The notes: generated by a model from the letters alone, not told the origin. Positions 1-5,076 are shown, counted from the stretch's first letter. The stretch is 5,076 nt of DNA from Methanosarcinaceae archaeon (GCA_030594665.1 JAUVET010000140.1:1-5076), one strand, 5' to 3'. Program-made: numbers and translations.

Positions 1-204
1 AAATATGCAATTCCACAGTCACGAACACCGGACGTCGCTACGCTAAAATTCGGGGCATCTTGGCGCGGGCGCATGAGGATATCTATCGCTAAATATCGCT
101 CTGGTCTGTATCAACAAAGGGGACAAAGAAAGTTATCAAAGTGACTGGGCTACGCCTTCAAATGGATAAAAAATTAACCTGAAGTGCAGCAAGGCAGAAG
201 GCGG
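1..204. other. Region without a convincing gene; possible gene tail ending at base 92
   Basis: No complete gene is visible. On the plus strand one frame is open from the left edge to a TAA at 90-92 and ends in a charged, helical-looking stretch (GRRYAKIRGILARAHEDIYR), which could be the C-terminus of a gene entering from the left and converging on the FGE-like gene. A second plus-strand frame is open from base 1 to a TGA at 142-144, but its Ser/Arg/Gln-rich content looks like a shadow frame. Bases 169-178 read as a T-rich run on the minus strand just past the FGE-like gene and may help end its transcript. All of this is weak. Confidence 0.25.
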
Positions 205-1299
205 CTACAAATCCCTCACAAGTCGAAAGCCTAAACCCATGTTCCAGTCTCTGCCGGGGTCATAATAGTAGCGAAACGCTGACCGGCAGTACTTGGCGCT
301 GGTTCCACAGGTGCCGCCCCGAACAACCCTGTCGGAGTCACTTCCACTTTCCCATGAACTTCCATCTGTTGGCGCACCGGTGTAATTACCATGATATTCA
401 TCCTGCACCCATTCCCTGACACCCCCATACATGTCATAAAGTCCCCAGGGATTGGGTTTTTTCTGACCAACATCATGATTTTTAAGATTTGAGTTTGAAT
501 TGTACCAGGCATAATCACCAAGTTTTGAATCTTCATCTCCAAAGAAATATCGCGATGTTGTTCCTGCACGCGCTGCATATTCCCATTCAGCCTCTGTTGG
601 AAGCCGGTATTTGTTCCCACCTTCTTTATCATTAAGTTTCTTGATGAAGTTCTGACCATCGTTCCACGATACAGTCTCAACTGGCAGATTGTCACCGTTG
701 AAGCTGCGTCCCATGACATCGCGCCATTGTTTTTGTGTAATCTCATATTTACTCATGTAGAATGCTTTTGAGATTTTTACATGATGGACAGGGCCTTCAT
801 TATCGGACCTCCCTGCTTCATTCAATGGCGAGCCCATATCAAATTCCCCAGCTGGTATTAATACGAATTCCAAACTATCAATGGTTTGTTGAATTGAATC
901 CTGTGAAACTATGACAGTTTGTATATATGATTGAGAGGGTGCTGGAGTAGATTCTTGAGTCTGGAATAGACCGCCTGCGCCATATATAAGCGCCAAGCTT
1001 CCCACAAGGAGTAAACAATATACCACCACAACTACCACCACAACGGTTCTAAATTTATTTTTTATTCCTCTAAAAATCCGCACCAGCAATTGAATTGCCA
1101 GTATAACTGCCAAAAGGCCTAGGATAAAAAATAAATAAAACAGACCGCCATATTTGGATCCAAGACTAATTATAATGAGCGGGATCCAAAAAAAAGCGAG
1201 TGGGACTAAAGCAAACATTGCAGATAGAAGGATTAAAAGCAAGAGACACCCCAAAAATTTTTTAACAGTGTCTGACATATCTGTTATAATATTAGACAT
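205..1299 (-). CDS. Membrane-anchored formylglycine-generating-enzyme-like (SUMF1/FGE-sulfatase domain) protein
   Basis: This 364-residue protein has a hydrophobic N-terminal third and a complete FGE-sulfatase domain at about residues 144-364. Membrane segments lie near 15-48 (one long or two short helices), 52-74 and 85-108. The domain shows the family landmarks: FVLIPAGEFDMGS (145-157), EGPVHHV (168-174), YEIT (185-188), PVETVSWNDG (206-215), RLPTEAEWEYAARAG (232-246), NPWGLYDMYGGVREWV (283-298), RVVRGGT (324-330) and GLGFRLVRDL at the end. True FGEs oxidise a sulfatase cysteine to formylglycine, but many relatives have other or unknown roles. Here the C-x4-C copper-cysteine pair of true FGEs is absent; the only cysteines nearby are C331 and C338, spaced C-x6-C. 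No sulfatase gene is nearby. The ATG at 1299 is preferred because AGGGGG lies 3 bases upstream; the next Met (residue 8) has no such site. The fold assignment is firm; the substrate is unknown. Confidence 0.9.
   Translation of the reverse strand: MSNIITDMSDTVKKFLGCLLLLILLSAMFALVPLAFFWIPLIIISLGSKYGGLFYLFFILGLLAVILAIQLLVRIFRGIKNKFRTVVVVVVVVYCLLLVGSLALIYGAGGLFQTQESTPAPSQSYIQTVIVSQDSIQQTIDSLEFVLIPAGEFDMGSPLNEAGRSDNEGPVHHVKISKAFYMSKYEITQKQWRDVMGRSFNGDNLPVETVSWNDGQNFIKKLNDKEGGNKYRLPTEAEWEYAARAGTTSRYFFGDEDSKLGDYAWYNSNSNLKNHDVGQKKPNPWGLYDMYGGVREWVQDEYHGNYTGAPTDGSSWESGSDSDRVVRGGTCGTSAKYCRSAFRYYYDPGRDWNMGLGFRLVRDL
1021..1044. repeat. Perfect 12-bp tandem repeat coding for an eight-valine run
   Basis: TACCACCACAAC occurs twice in a row on the plus strand. 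In the minus-strand FGE-like gene each copy encodes four valines, so together they give residues 86-93 at the start of the last membrane helix. The repeat is in phase (12 bp, four codons), consistent with a slippage duplication that kept the frame. Confidence 0.9.
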
Positions 1300-1302
1300 A
1301 TT

Positions 1303-1308
1303 CCCCCT
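1303..1308 (-). promoter_or_regulatory. Ribosome binding site of the FGE-like gene
   Basis: On the minus strand AGGGGG ends three bases before the ATG at 1299. It is only a partial match to the archaeal GGAGGTGAT site and the spacing is short, but it favours the first Met over the Met seven codons further in. Confidence 0.45.
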
Positions 1309-1417
1309 GAACTTTTATTGAAATGTTCAAACCAATTTTTCTCGCCATTTATTCTGTTGTTTACCATTTTTTCACATATTTTGTTTTCAATGCGCCGTTT
1401 TTCTTTTTCATCAAAAT

Positions 1418-1440
1418 AACTATATAACTATATAATATAA
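1418..1440 (-). promoter_or_regulatory. Probable TATA-box region for the FGE-like gene
   Basis: AACTATAT is repeated in tandem at 1418-1433 and followed by AATATAA, giving several overlapping TATA-like boxes (TTATATAG on the minus strand). Archaeal transcription normally starts about 25 bases downstream, so transcripts toward the FGE-like gene would begin near 1395-1410 and carry a leader of roughly 100 bases. The same sequence reads as TATA-like on the plus strand, so direction is not certain. Confidence 0.4.
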
Positions 1441-1453
1441 TGGTTTATTCCTA

Positions 1454-1490
1454 CAACATTAAACTTAACCATGTTCAGTACTTAATGTTG
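1454..1490. repeat. 9-bp inverted repeat with 19-base spacer
   Basis: CAACATTAA (1454-1462) and TTAATGTTG (1482-1490) are exact reverse complements. The pair lies inside the short plus-strand ORF at 1440-1526. It could form a subterminal hairpin of a mobile-element remnant or be an operator; nothing in the sequence decides. Confidence 0.55.
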
Positions 1491-1533
1491 ACGCCTGAGG
1501 ATGCACAAAATCTCTATAGCCTATAGTGACGTA

Positions 1534-1569
1534 CCCCGTTTTGGAAAAACGGGGCATCAGTATGGATGC
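1534..1569. repeat. Two adjacent hairpins, the first with a perfect 9-bp stem
   Basis: CCCCGTTTT (1534-1542) pairs perfectly with AAAACGGGG (1546-1554) around a GGA loop. GCATC (1554-1558) then pairs with GATGC (1565-1569) around a 6-base loop, sharing base 1554, so the two cannot both be complete. The segment lies about 80 bases past the SMR stop codon on that gene's strand. It could mark the end of the SMR transcript, although no T-run follows directly, or be the end structure of an IS200/IS605-like remnant. Confidence 0.6.
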
Positions 1570-1635
1570 TCGTGGCTTCTGAAACTCAATCTGTTTTTTA
1601 AATTTCTTGTTCATATGGAGGCGCAGTTATACAAT

Positions 1636-1959
1636 TTAATGCATTTCACCGCTAAGATTTAATCCAATCACGCCAATAATTACTAATCCAAGTGAAATTA
1701 TCTTTAATGCACTTATTGGCTCTTTAAACCACAAAATTCCAACTGTGGCTATAAGAGCTGTTCCCATACCTGCCCAAATTGCATAAGCAATACTGAGATC
1801 AATCTTTTTAAGAGCCAGTGTCAATAAACCAAGGCTGATTATATACAAAATAATCATCAATATTGAAGGGATCATTTTTGTGAAACCTTGGGACAATTTC
1901 ATACAAATTGTTCCAGACACTTCAAAAATTATTGCCCAGATTAAATAGACTAGACTCAT
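1636..1959 (-). CDS. Small multidrug resistance (SMR) family transporter, EmrE/QacE type
   Basis: A 107-residue protein with four membrane helices (about 3-20, 30-50, 56-76 and 84-103), the normal SMR length and topology. Such proteins work as antiparallel dimers that exchange protons for cationic compounds across the membrane. The membrane-embedded glutamate that binds substrate and proton is present as E13 (EmrE E14), in FEVSGTICMKLSQGF. The loop-3 motif AYAIWAGMG keeps the aromatic residues equivalent to EmrE Y60 and W63. The WAGMG pattern resembles multidrug exporters more than guanidinium exporters, but the cargo cannot be read with certainty. The ATG at 1959 is preferred over a TTG one codon upstream because the GAGG at 1966-1969 then sits 6 bases away. 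No second SMR gene is adjacent, so it is probably a homodimer. Confidence 0.92.
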   Translation of the reverse strand: MSLVYLIWAIIFEVSGTICMKLSQGFTKMIPSILMIILYIISLGLLTLALKKIDLSIAYAIWAGMGTALIATVGILWFKEPISALKIISLGLVIIGVIGLNLSGEMH

Positions 1960-1962
1960 CAA

Positions 1963-1970
1963 CTTCCTCT
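1963..1970 (-). promoter_or_regulatory. Ribosome binding site that fixes the SMR start
   Basis: On the minus strand AGAGGAAG precedes TTG-ATG. GAGG is 6 bases before the ATG at 1959 but only 3 before the TTG at 1962, so ATG is the likely start. Confidence 0.6.
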
Positions 1971-2001
1971 TTTAATTTATTATTAATATGAATATCCTCT
2001 T

Positions 2002-2014
2002 ATTATATTTTTTA
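2002..2014 (-). promoter_or_regulatory. Candidate TATA box of the SMR gene
   Basis: Read on the minus strand this is an A/T-only run (AAAAAATATAATA) 43-55 bases before the ATG at 1959. A start of transcription about 25 bases downstream would leave a leader of roughly 20-25 bases, enough to hold the AGAGGAAG site. The surrounding DNA is AT-rich throughout, so the exact position is uncertain. Confidence 0.35.
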
Positions 2015-2064
2015 AATATTATCAAAGATTTTCAAAATTTTTGGCATACAATTTTTGAATTTAC

Positions 2065-2084
2065 AGAAACTATCTATAGTTTCT
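2065..2084. repeat. Perfect 9-bp dyad with 2-base centre, operator-like
   Basis: AGAAACTAT (2065-2073) and ATAGTTTCT (2076-2084) are exact reverse complements separated by CT. The size and tight spacing fit a binding site for a dimeric helix-turn-helix regulator better than a terminator, since no T-run follows. It lies about 105 bases before the SMR start and 254 before cobD, so it may act on either. Confidence 0.55.
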
Positions 2085-2127
2085 TATCGCCTTTTCGAGC
2101 ATAACTCCTTCACCCCACAATAACTAT

Positions 2128-2149
2128 CCCTATACTAAATAGTACAGGG
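2128..2149. repeat. 22-base imperfect dyad
   Basis: CCCTATACTA (2128-2137) pairs with TAGTACAGGG (2140-2149) except for one A-C mismatch, around an AA centre. It could be a second operator or an RNA hairpin if a transcript covers it. Confidence 0.45.
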
Positions 2150-2291
2150 TCTTCATATACTTTAATAAAACGATTCCTTACTTCAAATCCTGAAGTGGCT
2201 ACCCGTAGTATAAGACTTTGTGTAAAAACTAAAAAGTCCATGTACAAACTCAACCCATAATCCCACTTTCCACACAAAAAGAACCATAACT

Positions 2292-2309
2292 TTAAGTAAC
2301 TTAATATAT
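2292..2309 (+). promoter_or_regulatory. cobD promoter: TATA box with overlapping dyad
   Basis: TTAATATAT (2301-2309) is a good archaeal TATA box about 33 bases before the cobD ATG, placing the transcript start near 2331-2333. The mRNA would therefore have almost no leader, which fits the lack of any ribosome binding site before 2338. A small dyad, TTAAGT-A-ACTTAA (2292-2304), overlaps the upstream half of the box and could let a repressor block TBP/TFB binding. Confidence 0.5.
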
Positions 2310-2337
2310 CCCTCACACATTAAATGTCCCAGATAAA

Positions 2338-3837
2338 ATGTCAGAACAAAACACCACATTACCCCTAAAACACAACATCCGAAATCTCACCCCATGCACA
2401 CACGGCGGACTTATAAAAAAAGCTGCACAAACACACGGCATTCCGGAACAAGAGATACTCGACATTAGCGCAAGCCTCAACCCACTTGGAAGCCCATTTG
2501 AGTATCCTGCCTGCAATCCATACTTGAATTTACAAAATATCATACAAAACATTATCGCACAAACCAGCCACTATCCCGATAACCGTTACATCGATTTTAA
2601 AAAAGCAGCAGCATGTTTTGTCGGGAACAAAATCCAGCCAGACAACATCATCCCTGGCAACGGTTCATCCGAGATCATCCGTCTTGTTGCTGAATGTGTG
2701 ATCGAAAAAGACGACACGGTGCTGATCCCGCAGCCAACATTTGCAGAATATGAGCAGCAGTGCAGGTTATTCGGGGCAAATATCCTTTACACCAAACAGG
2801 AAGACGTCACCACAATCACAGATGAATTGCTTGAAAAAGCAAGGATATTCTTTGTATGCAATCCCAATAACCCAACAGGAGCATTGATGCCGCGCAAGGA
2901 CATGCTTGTTCTTGCAAAGCGATGTGAAAAGAACAGGACCCTGCTCTTTGTTGACGAAGCGTTCATCGAACTATCCGACCCCGACCAGAGTATCGCGGAC
3001 ATTGCGGCAGGGAACGATTATGTGTTCGTGCTTCGCTCACTGACCAAATCCTTCGCAATCCCGGGCATAAGGATCGGGTTCGGGGTCGCATCATTGAAAA
3101 TGGCACAAATGCTTAATGCTGCAAGACTTCCATGGAACCTTGGTTCCGTGCCGGATATTGTCGGCACCGAACTTCTGAACATGGACGGGGGATGCAACAG
3201 CCAATATTTCATAGATTCAAGGGAATTGATCAAACAGGAACGCGAATATCTCACAGGGCGGCTCTTGAGCATACGTGGTCTTTCGCCATTGCCAGGCAAT
3301 GTAAACTACATTTTGGTAAATGTAAGTGATTTCCTGATGGATTCGGTCGAACTAACACAACGCCTGGCATCCCATGGCATACTTATCAGGGATTGCAGTT
3401 CGTTTTACTCGCTTGATAAAGACCATGTCAGGATCGCGGTGAGGACGCGGGATGAAAATGACAGGTTCATAAAAATGTTCGGTGAAGTACTCAACGAATG
3501 GGGCAAACAACACGCCGAAGAGGAGCTTAAGCACACACTGGAAGCCGCTGCAAAAGGCATACATTCCGGCAGGGATACATGCGAATACTACCCATGTCAT
3601 TTTGAAGGCCAGGACTGTACCTTTTGTTTCTGCCCGTTCTATGCATGTGAGGATGAACGTACAGGCGGCACGTGGATAGAACGCTCGACCGGCGGAAAGG
3701 TATGGAGTTGTGTGGACTGCCACATAGTACACGATCCCGATGTCGCGCAGCGTATACTTGATATCCTGATGGAAAAAAGAGATACTAAAGAGAACCTCAA
3801 GATCGCATGGGAACAGGTGGTGGAACCACTTTTATGA
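2338..3837 (+). CDS. cobD: L-threonine-phosphate decarboxylase with cysteine-rich C-terminal extension (CobD)
   Basis: This 499-residue protein is well above the roughly 360 residues of bacterial CobD. Residues about 20-390 are a fold-type I PLP enzyme of the HisC/CobD group: CTHGG (20-24), DISASLNPLG (42-51), GNGSSE (107-112), CNPNNPTG (174-181), VDEAF (205-209) with D206 facing the PLP nitrogen, SLTKSF (234-239) with K237 as the PLP lysine, GIRIG (243-247), and RIAVR (365-369) with likely carboxylate-binding arginines. It makes (R)-1-aminopropan-2-ol phosphate for the cobamide nucleotide loop. Residues about 410-470 add cysteines 415, 420, 427, 430, 432, 437, 458 and 461, a probable metal or Fe-S site. 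As I recall, the Methanosarcina mazei homologue (MM2060) with this extension is a bifunctional threonine kinase/decarboxylase, so the same is inferred here. It heads the operon; the ATG at 2338 is probably leaderless. Confidence 0.93.
   Translation: MSEQNTTLPLKHNIRNLTPCTHGGLIKKAAQTHGIPEQEILDISASLNPLGSPFEYPACNPYLNLQNIIQNIIAQTSHYPDNRYIDFKKAAACFVGNKIQPDNIIPGNGSSEIIRLVAECVIEKDDTVLIPQPTFAEYEQQCRLFGANILYTKQEDVTTITDELLEKARIFFVCNPNNPTGALMPRKDMLVLAKRCEKNRTLLFVDEAFIELSDPDQSIADIAAGNDYVFVLRSLTKSFAIPGIRIGFGVASLKMAQMLNAARLPWNLGSVPDIVGTELLNMDGGCNSQYFIDSRELIKQEREYLTGRLLSIRGLSPLPGNVNYILVNVSDFLMDSVELTQRLASHGILIRDCSSFYSLDKDHVRIAVRTRDENDRFIKMFGEVLNEWGKQHAEEELKHTLEAAAKGIHSGRDTCEYYPCHFEGQDCTFCFCPFYACEDERTGGTWIERSTGGKVWSCVDCHIVHDPDVAQRILDILMEKRDTKENLKIAWEQVVEPLL
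3819..3824 (+). promoter_or_regulatory. Ribosome binding site of cbiB inside the end of cobD
   Basis: GGTGGA lies 9 bases before the ATG at 3834, with a second GGTGG just upstream (3816-3820). Both sit within the last codons of cobD. They support a start at 3834 (or the adjacent ATG at 3837) rather than the in-frame ATG at 3807. Confidence 0.55.
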
Positions 3838-4841
3838 TGTTCACACCTCTGCCTGATGCCGGGGATCTGGTTTCCATACTTCTACTTGCATCTGCATTTG
3901 ACATACTTATAGGTGAACCACCCGCAGCACTGCATCCGGTTGTCCTGATCGGAAAGGTCATAGATGTGCTCAAAAAAGCCGCGCCGGCTACCCACAGGAA
4001 AGCCTACGGTGTGTTCCTTGCAGTGACCACCATTGTTTTTGCATCCGCTATCGGATATCTGGCAATGGCAATTTCAATGCATCCGGCAGTGCCGCAAACA
4101 CTTGGATACCTGATCGCAGCATATTTCCTCAAATCAACATTCGCAATCCGGAGCCTGCTTGCACCTGCGCAGAAAATATATGAGGATATTGTGAAAAACA
4201 ACTTAAAAAGAGCCCGCGCAGATCTTCCGATATACGTGAGCCGTGACTCTTCAAAACTCAACACCACCCAGATGTCATCCGCAGTCATTGAATCCATGGC
4301 AGAGAACTTTGTAGACGGGATCTTAAGTCCCATCTTCTACTATGTATTGCTCGGACCCTTCGGGCTTGTGGGCGCGTATGTATATAAAGCTGTGAACACG
4401 CTTGATTCAATGATCGGGTACAAGGACGATGTCCACTTTGAATTAGGATACTTCTCCGCAAAGTTGGATGATGTATTGAACTGGATACCTTCACGCATAT
4501 CAGTTTTATTCATTGCAATTGCGGCATTGATATTCAACACGTCCGAAAATGAAAGCAGGACCACTGTTTTTGTTCACACCATCAAAAGCGCAAAAGTTGA
4601 AGGGAAGAATACACCATCCCCAAATTCAGGATACCCTATTGCAGCCGCATCGGGTGCGCTTGGGATCCGGCTTGAAAAACCAGACACTTATGTACTTGGT
4701 GATGAATTAAACCAACCGAAACCCAAAGACATAAAACGAGCATCACAATTAATAGGAACTGCGGCTGTTTTATCGATTGCCGTATTTAGTATTACCATAC
4801 ATATATCTACAAACATATTAAAATCACATATTTCATTTTGA
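3834..4841 (+). CDS. cbiB: Adenosylcobinamide-phosphate synthase (CbiB)
   Basis: A 335-residue integral membrane protein, a usual length for the family. It joins (R)-1-aminopropan-2-ol phosphate, the CobD product, to adenosylcobyric acid to give adenosylcobinamide phosphate. Family motifs, numbered from the ATG at 3834: FDILIGEPPAALHPVVLIGK (22-41), SRDSSKL (136-142), VIESMAENFVDGILSPIFYY (151-170), NTLDSMIGYK (188-197), LDDVLNWIPSR (211-221), SPNSGYPIAAASGALG (262-277) and the late Y-x-L-G-D (286-290). Hydrophobic segments lie near 12-27, 60-80, 88-104, 164-185, 221-235 and 308-326. The ATG overlaps the cobD TGA as ATGA, so translation is probably coupled. An upstream in-frame ATG at 3807 would add only nine residues (MGTGGGTTF) and has a poorer site. 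A second ATG follows directly at 3837 and is equally possible. Confidence 0.95.
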   Translation: MMFTPLPDAGDLVSILLLASAFDILIGEPPAALHPVVLIGKVIDVLKKAAPATHRKAYGVFLAVTTIVFASAIGYLAMAISMHPAVPQTLGYLIAAYFLKSTFAIRSLLAPAQKIYEDIVKNNLKRARADLPIYVSRDSSKLNTTQMSSAVIESMAENFVDGILSPIFYYVLLGPFGLVGAYVYKAVNTLDSMIGYKDDVHFELGYFSAKLDDVLNWIPSRISVLFIAIAALIFNTSENESRTTVFVHTIKSAKVEGKNTPSPNSGYPIAAASGALGIRLEKPDTYVLGDELNQPKPKDIKRASQLIGTAAVLSIAVFSITIHISTNILKSHISF

Positions 4842-4861
4842 CTGAACCATGAGTGTTTGAC

Positions 4862-5076
4862 ATGAAATTATCAGAAATTAAGTCCAAAGACCACAAAGGC
4901 GATCAACCCTCCGGGTTAGACGGAGAGATCACACACGATATAATCGATATATTGGAGGGCGATGGCATAACCGCGGATATGCTACTCGAAACTGCAATGA
5001 AGTTGTACGTCCCTCACCCCGGCATCGAGACGCGGGAGCTGGCTGAAATACAGTTCAGGAAAGAGTTGAAGATCGC
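4862..5076 (+). CDS. cobZ: Alpha-ribazole phosphatase CobZ (PgpA-like), N-terminal part, cut by the window end
   Basis: The frame is open from the ATG at 4862 to the right edge, giving 71 residues. After a variable, charged N-terminus of about 25 residues comes DIIDILEGDGITADMLLETA (26-45), then KLYVPHPGIETRELAE (47-62). This matches, as I remember the family, the start of the PgpA-like domain of archaeal CobZ, which removes phosphate from alpha-ribazole phosphate or adenosylcobalamin phosphate late in cobamide synthesis and replaces bacterial CobC. Position supports it: CobZ follows CbiB in Methanosarcina mazei, and the gap to cbiB is only 20 bases. A related phosphatidylglycerophosphatase A or a short helical domain protein is the alternative. 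The nearby ATG at 4849 meets a stop after three codons. No strong ribosome site is visible. Confidence 0.72.
   Translation, partial: MKLSEIKSKDHKGDQPSGLDGEITHDIIDILEGDGITADMLLETAMKLYVPHPGIETRELAEIQFRKELKI

Larger units (their letters stand above)
1300..1635. other. Non-coding or decayed interval between the FGE-like gene and the SMR transporter
   Basis: About 336 bases without a convincing gene. The part next to the FGE-like gene (1300-1440) reads on the minus strand as a likely leader with two tiny ORFs: 16 codons at 1411-1361, and 27 codons at 1367-1284 that overlaps the FGE start. Bases 1440-1526 hold a 28-codon plus-strand ORF beginning MVYSYNIKLNH. Bases 1523-1582 hold an open stretch ending in GISMDARGF and a TGA. 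Two inverted repeats sit at 1454-1490 and 1534-1554. One reading is a deletion remnant of an IS200/IS605-type element, but I could not recognise a transposase with certainty. Confidence 0.4.
1960..2337. other. Divergent intergenic region between the SMR gene and cobD
   Basis: This AT-rich interval must carry the promoters of both flanking genes, which are transcribed away from each other. It contains a perfect dyad at 2065-2084, a near-perfect dyad at 2128-2149, a weaker one at 2180-2196 (ACTTCA and TGAAGT), and a small dyad at the cobD TATA box. A 68-codon minus-strand frame at 2316-2110 starts at GTG, overlaps the cobD promoter and has no recognisable family, so I do not call it a gene. I see no tRNA and no conserved cobalamin-riboswitch B12-box-like sequence. 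Confidence 0.6.

Noticed and set aside
231..746. A 171-codon minus-strand ORF in another frame of the FGE-like gene
   Set aside because: It is Met-, Arg- and Thr-rich shadow sequence inside a gene whose real frame carries all the FGE-sulfatase motifs.
1513..1526. CTATAG repeated twice around a single C (CTATAG-C-CTATAG) as a special motif
   Set aside because: Each six-base unit is itself palindromic and very short; two copies in AT-rich DNA are easily due to chance.
1960..1962. TTG start for the SMR gene one codon upstream
   Set aside because: The adjacent ATG has better spacing from the GAGG site, and places the essential glutamate at position 13 as in many SMR proteins.
2110..2316. A 68-codon hydrophobic minus-strand ORF between the SMR gene and cobD
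   Set aside because: It begins at GTG, overlaps the cobD promoter, has no recognisable family and no convincing ribosome site; AT-rich DNA gives such frames readily.
1960..2337. Cobalamin riboswitch upstream of cobD
   Set aside because: I see no B12-box-like conserved core, the predicted transcript start leaves no room for a leader, and such riboswitches are not expected in archaea.
2313..2552. A 79-codon minus-strand ORF over the start of cobD
   Set aside because: It lies antisense to the well-supported CobD N-terminus and has no family features.
3807..3833. Earlier in-frame start for cbiB at 3807
   Set aside because: It adds a Gly/Thr-rich stretch encoded by the ribosome-site region of cobD; the ATGA overlap at 3834 with GGTGGA upstream is the better start.

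Overview
The window looks like a chromosomal piece from a methanogenic or methane-oxidising archaeon of the Methanosarcinales type (Methanosarcina or Methanoperedens relatives). This rests on three things: the gene order cobD-cbiB-cobZ, which I recall from Methanosarcina; a CobD carrying the cysteine-rich C-terminal extension known from that group; and AT-rich intergenic DNA with archaeal TATA-like boxes. The assignment is an inference; no rRNA or other taxonomic marker is present.

Layout. Bases 1-204 hold no convincing gene, only a possible tail of a plus-strand gene ending at base 92. Bases 205-1299 (minus strand) encode a membrane-anchored protein with a formylglycine-generating-enzyme-like (SUMF1/FGE-sulfatase) C-terminal domain. 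Bases 1300-1635 are non-coding or decayed: a TATA-rich stretch that is probably the promoter of the FGE-like gene, tiny ORFs, and two inverted repeats that could be the remains of a small mobile element. Bases 1636-1959 (minus) encode an EmrE/QacE-type small multidrug resistance transporter. Bases 1960-2337 are a divergent regulatory region with three dyads and a likely promoter for each flanking gene. Bases 2338-5076 (plus) hold a tightly packed cobamide (vitamin B12-type cofactor) operon: cobD (fused), cbiB and the start of cobZ, which runs off the right edge.

How the operon works together. CobD makes (R)-1-aminopropan-2-ol phosphate from L-threonine phosphate. Its cysteine-rich extension is linked, in the Methanosarcina mazei homologue, to a second threonine kinase activity, so one protein may perform both steps. 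CbiB, in the membrane, attaches that product to adenosylcobyric acid, giving adenosylcobinamide phosphate. CobZ removes the phosphate at the lower-ligand end of the pathway. Close spacing (a 4-base overlap, then a 20-base gap) suggests a single transcript.

The two minus-strand genes have no evident link to cobamide synthesis. I saw no CRISPR array, tRNA, rRNA or intact insertion sequence, and no clearly new multi-gene system. The most interesting points are the predicted outward-facing FGE-like domain with an altered active site, the short duplicated segment in its valine-rich helix, the hairpin-bearing region at 1440-1600, and the strong dyads between the transporter and cobD.
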